DNA of 6,957 nucleotides from SHZL01 sp035292625 (GTDB lineage Bacteria; Pseudomonadota; Gammaproteobacteria; Xanthomonadales; SZUA-36), in assembly GCA_035292625.1 (NCBI GenBank), contig DATDPS010000201.1:1-6957 (forward strand). Direction: 5' to 3'. Shown here piece by piece: positions 5,420 through 6,957 of this stretch. Under the pieces are notes generated by a model. The model saw nothing but the letters and a program-made list of their open reading frames with translations. It was not told the DNA's origin and searched no databases. The position numbers and the translations under genes are program-made. Position 1 is the first letter of the stretch. Every line of letters starts with the position of its first letter.

Positions 5420-6957
5420 GTGCTCGAGTTGCTGCAGAACGCCGGCCGTAGCGGGTTCGGCTGGCTGGATCGTGCACTGCGCGCGGCATTCGGCTCACGG
5501 CTGAATCCGCTGCACCAGTTGGGCGCGCTGACCATTTTCTTTTTCTGGATCGTGCTGGTCAGCGGCATCTGGCTGTTCATTTTCTTCCACACCAGCGTCG
5601 AGGGCGCTTATGAGTCCGTCGAATACCTGACGCATGAGCAGTGGTATGTAGGTGGCGTGATGCGCAGCCTGCACCGCTATGCCTCGGACGCAGCCATCGT
5701 CACGCTGGTGCTGCATATCATCAGGGAATGGTTCTTCGACCACCATCGCGGCAAGCGCTGGTTCAGCTGGATCACCGGCATTCCGCTGCTGTGGATCATC
5801 ATTCCGCTGGGCATCACGGGGTACTGGCTGGTGTGGGATAAATTGGCGCAGTATGTGGCGCTGACGTCCGCCGAATTGCTGGACTGGCTGCCCATTTTTA
5901 CCGATTCGATGGCGCGCAATTTCCTCAGCGATGAAGCCTTGAGTGACCGTTTCTTTACCCTGATGGCCTTCCTGCACCTGATCGGCCTGCCCTTGTTCCT
6001 GGTGTTTGCTATCTGGCTGCACGTGTTCCGCATCAGCGGACCACGCATCAACCCGCCCAGGAACCTGATGATCGGGACGCTGCTGGCCTTGCTGATCCTG
6101 TCGCTGGTCTATCCGGCCCTGAGCCAGGAAAAAGCCGACCTGGCGCTGGCGCCGCAGAACGTGTCGCTGGATTGGTATTACCTGCTGGTTTATCCCTTGC
6201 TGAAAGCCTGGTCGCCAGGAGCCCTGTGGTTGCTGCTGGCCGGGTTCAGCCTGTTGTTGTTCCTGGCCCCCTGGCTGCCGCCGGCTGCCAAACCGCCGGT
6301 CGCGCGGGTCGATCTGGAAAATTGCAATGGCTGCGAACGCTGCGTGGATGATTGCCCATACGGCGCGGTCATGATGCAGCCGCGCAGTGACAGCAGCAGT
6401 TATGCACAGGAAGCCGTGGTCGAATCTTCGCTCTGTGTCAGTTGCGGAATCTGTGTCGGGGCCTGCCCGACGGCGACGCCATTTCGCCAGGCCACTGCCT
6501 TGTCGCCCGGAATCGACCTGCCGGACCTGAGCACCGCGATGTTGCGCGCCGAAGTTGAAGCGGCGGGGGCAATATTAAGCGGTAGCGACAGGGTCATGAT
6601 ATTCACCTGCACGGGCAGCGCGCCCATGCGCGAGCTGGCCGATGCCAGCACCGCGCTGGTGGCCGTGCGCTGCATGGCCCACCTGCCGCCGTCATTTCTG
6701 GATTACATTCTCAGCCGCGAACTGGCCGACGGTGTATTCCTGGCCGGTTGCCAGGGCAGTGATTGCGAATTTCGGCTGGGCGCAGAGTGGACCCGCCAGC
6801 GCATCGGACGGCAACGCGACCCGCACTTGCGCCAGCGCATCGACCGGCGGCGCATAGCGCTGGCCTGGGGCGGCAAGCCGGTGCACACCCTGGCTGCATT
6901 CAGGCGGCAGATTTCGAGTTTACCGGGCGCGGCGATGGAACTCATGCCGCATGGCGG
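5420..6957 (+). CDS. cytochrome b6-like / 2[4Fe-4S] ferredoxin / MvhD-like fusion protein, C-terminus outside window
   Basis: A frame of 512 codons is open from a GTG to the right edge. Residues 30-205 are a four-helix cytochrome b: heme ligand pairs H85/H99 (LHRY) and H186/H201, with ITGY at 132-135. The H186-H201 spacing (14 between) is that of b6f rather than bc1. Q33 sits where b6 has the cysteine that binds heme ci, so that heme is probably absent. Residues 215-286 resemble the first two helices of subunit IV, with LDWY (250-253) in place of the Qo motif PEWY. Two ferredoxin motifs follow: C302/C305/C308/C312 and C339/C342/C345/C349. From about 390 an MvhD/FrhD-like iron-sulfur domain shows C397, VRCM (C418) and GCQGSDC (C444, C449). 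Six helices put both ends in the cytoplasm. Likely role (inference): electron transfer between quinone and a cytoplasmic redox partner. A TTG at 5414 is an alternative start; no strong ribosome site is seen. It lies two bases after senC. Confidence 0.85.
   Translation, partial: MLELLQNAGRSGFGWLDRALRAAFGSRLNPLHQLGALTIFFFWIVLVSGIWLFIFFHTSVEGAYESVEYLTHEQWYVGGVMRSLHRYASDAAIVTLVLHIIREWFFDHHRGKRWFSWITGIPLLWIIIPLGITGYWLVWDKLAQYVALTSAELLDWLPIFTDSMARNFLSDEALSDRFFTLMAFLHLIGLPLFLVFAIWLHVFRISGPRINPPRNLMIGTLLALLILSLVYPALSQEKADLALAPQNVSLDWYYLLVYPLLKAWSPGALWLLLAGFSLLLFLAPWLPPAAKPPVARVDLENCNGCERCVDDCPYGAVMMQPRSDSSSYAQEAVVESSLCVSCGICVGACPTATPFRQATALSPGIDLPDLSTAMLRAEVEAAGAILSGSDRVMIFTCTGSAPMRELADASTALVAVRCMAHLPPSFLDYILSRELADGVFLAGCQGSDCEFRLGAEWTRQRIGRQRDPHLRQRIDRRRIALAWGGKPVHTLAAFRRQISSLPGAAMELMPHG

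Noticed and set aside
5495..6022. Minus-strand open frame of 175 codons opposite the cytochrome b region
   Set aside because: It is antisense to helices with conserved heme histidines. Its composition is Gln/Asp/His-rich and featureless.

Overview
The window looks like a GC-rich proteobacterial chromosome segment. A beta- or gammaproteobacterium with an aerobic/denitrifying respiratory chain fits best, but the sequence does not fix the species. No mobile element, CRISPR array, tRNA or rRNA was seen.

Layout. On the minus strand, reading leftward from about 1865, are a DUF1566-type lipoprotein (1209-1865), a heme A synthase (ctaA/COX15, 152-1150), an unassigned gap of about 120 bases, and the first ten codons of a J-domain (CbpA/DnaJ-like) protein at the left edge. 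A divergent promoter region (1866-2046) separates these from a plus-strand respiratory cluster. That cluster encodes a 56-residue single-helix membrane protein (2047-2217), a CuA-bearing subunit II (2250-2801), a heme-copper catalytic subunit I (2798-4510), an intrinsic terminator (4531-4561), an SCO1/SenC copper chaperone (4578-5417), and a large open frame that runs off the right edge (5420-6957). The last frame fuses a cytochrome b6-like membrane part to a two-cluster ferredoxin and an MvhD-like iron-sulfur domain.

Main reading. Subunits I and II resemble a B-family (ba3-type) oxygen reductase, but the histidine-linked active-site tyrosine is absent. The helix VI motif GHPxVY is GHSSQQ here, and there is no tyrosine at the alternative cbb3-type position either. 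All six metal-binding histidines and all CuA ligands are present. With an SCO/SenC gene next door, this matches the sNOR (NorSY-SenC) group of proposed nitric oxide reductases. A perfect FNR/DNR-type palindrome (TTGAT-N4-ATCAA) sits exactly 41.5 bases upstream of a predicted start site with a good -10 element, as expected for a low-oxygen or NO-responsive promoter.

How the genes may work together (inference). SCO/SenC would help load copper into CuA or CuB. The small membrane protein may be an accessory subunit. The reductase would take electrons from a periplasmic cytochrome c or cupredoxin. The cytochrome b-ferredoxin-MvhD fusion, two bases after senC, would exchange electrons between the quinone pool and a cytoplasmic partner. 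Its link to NO reduction is the least understood part of the locus.
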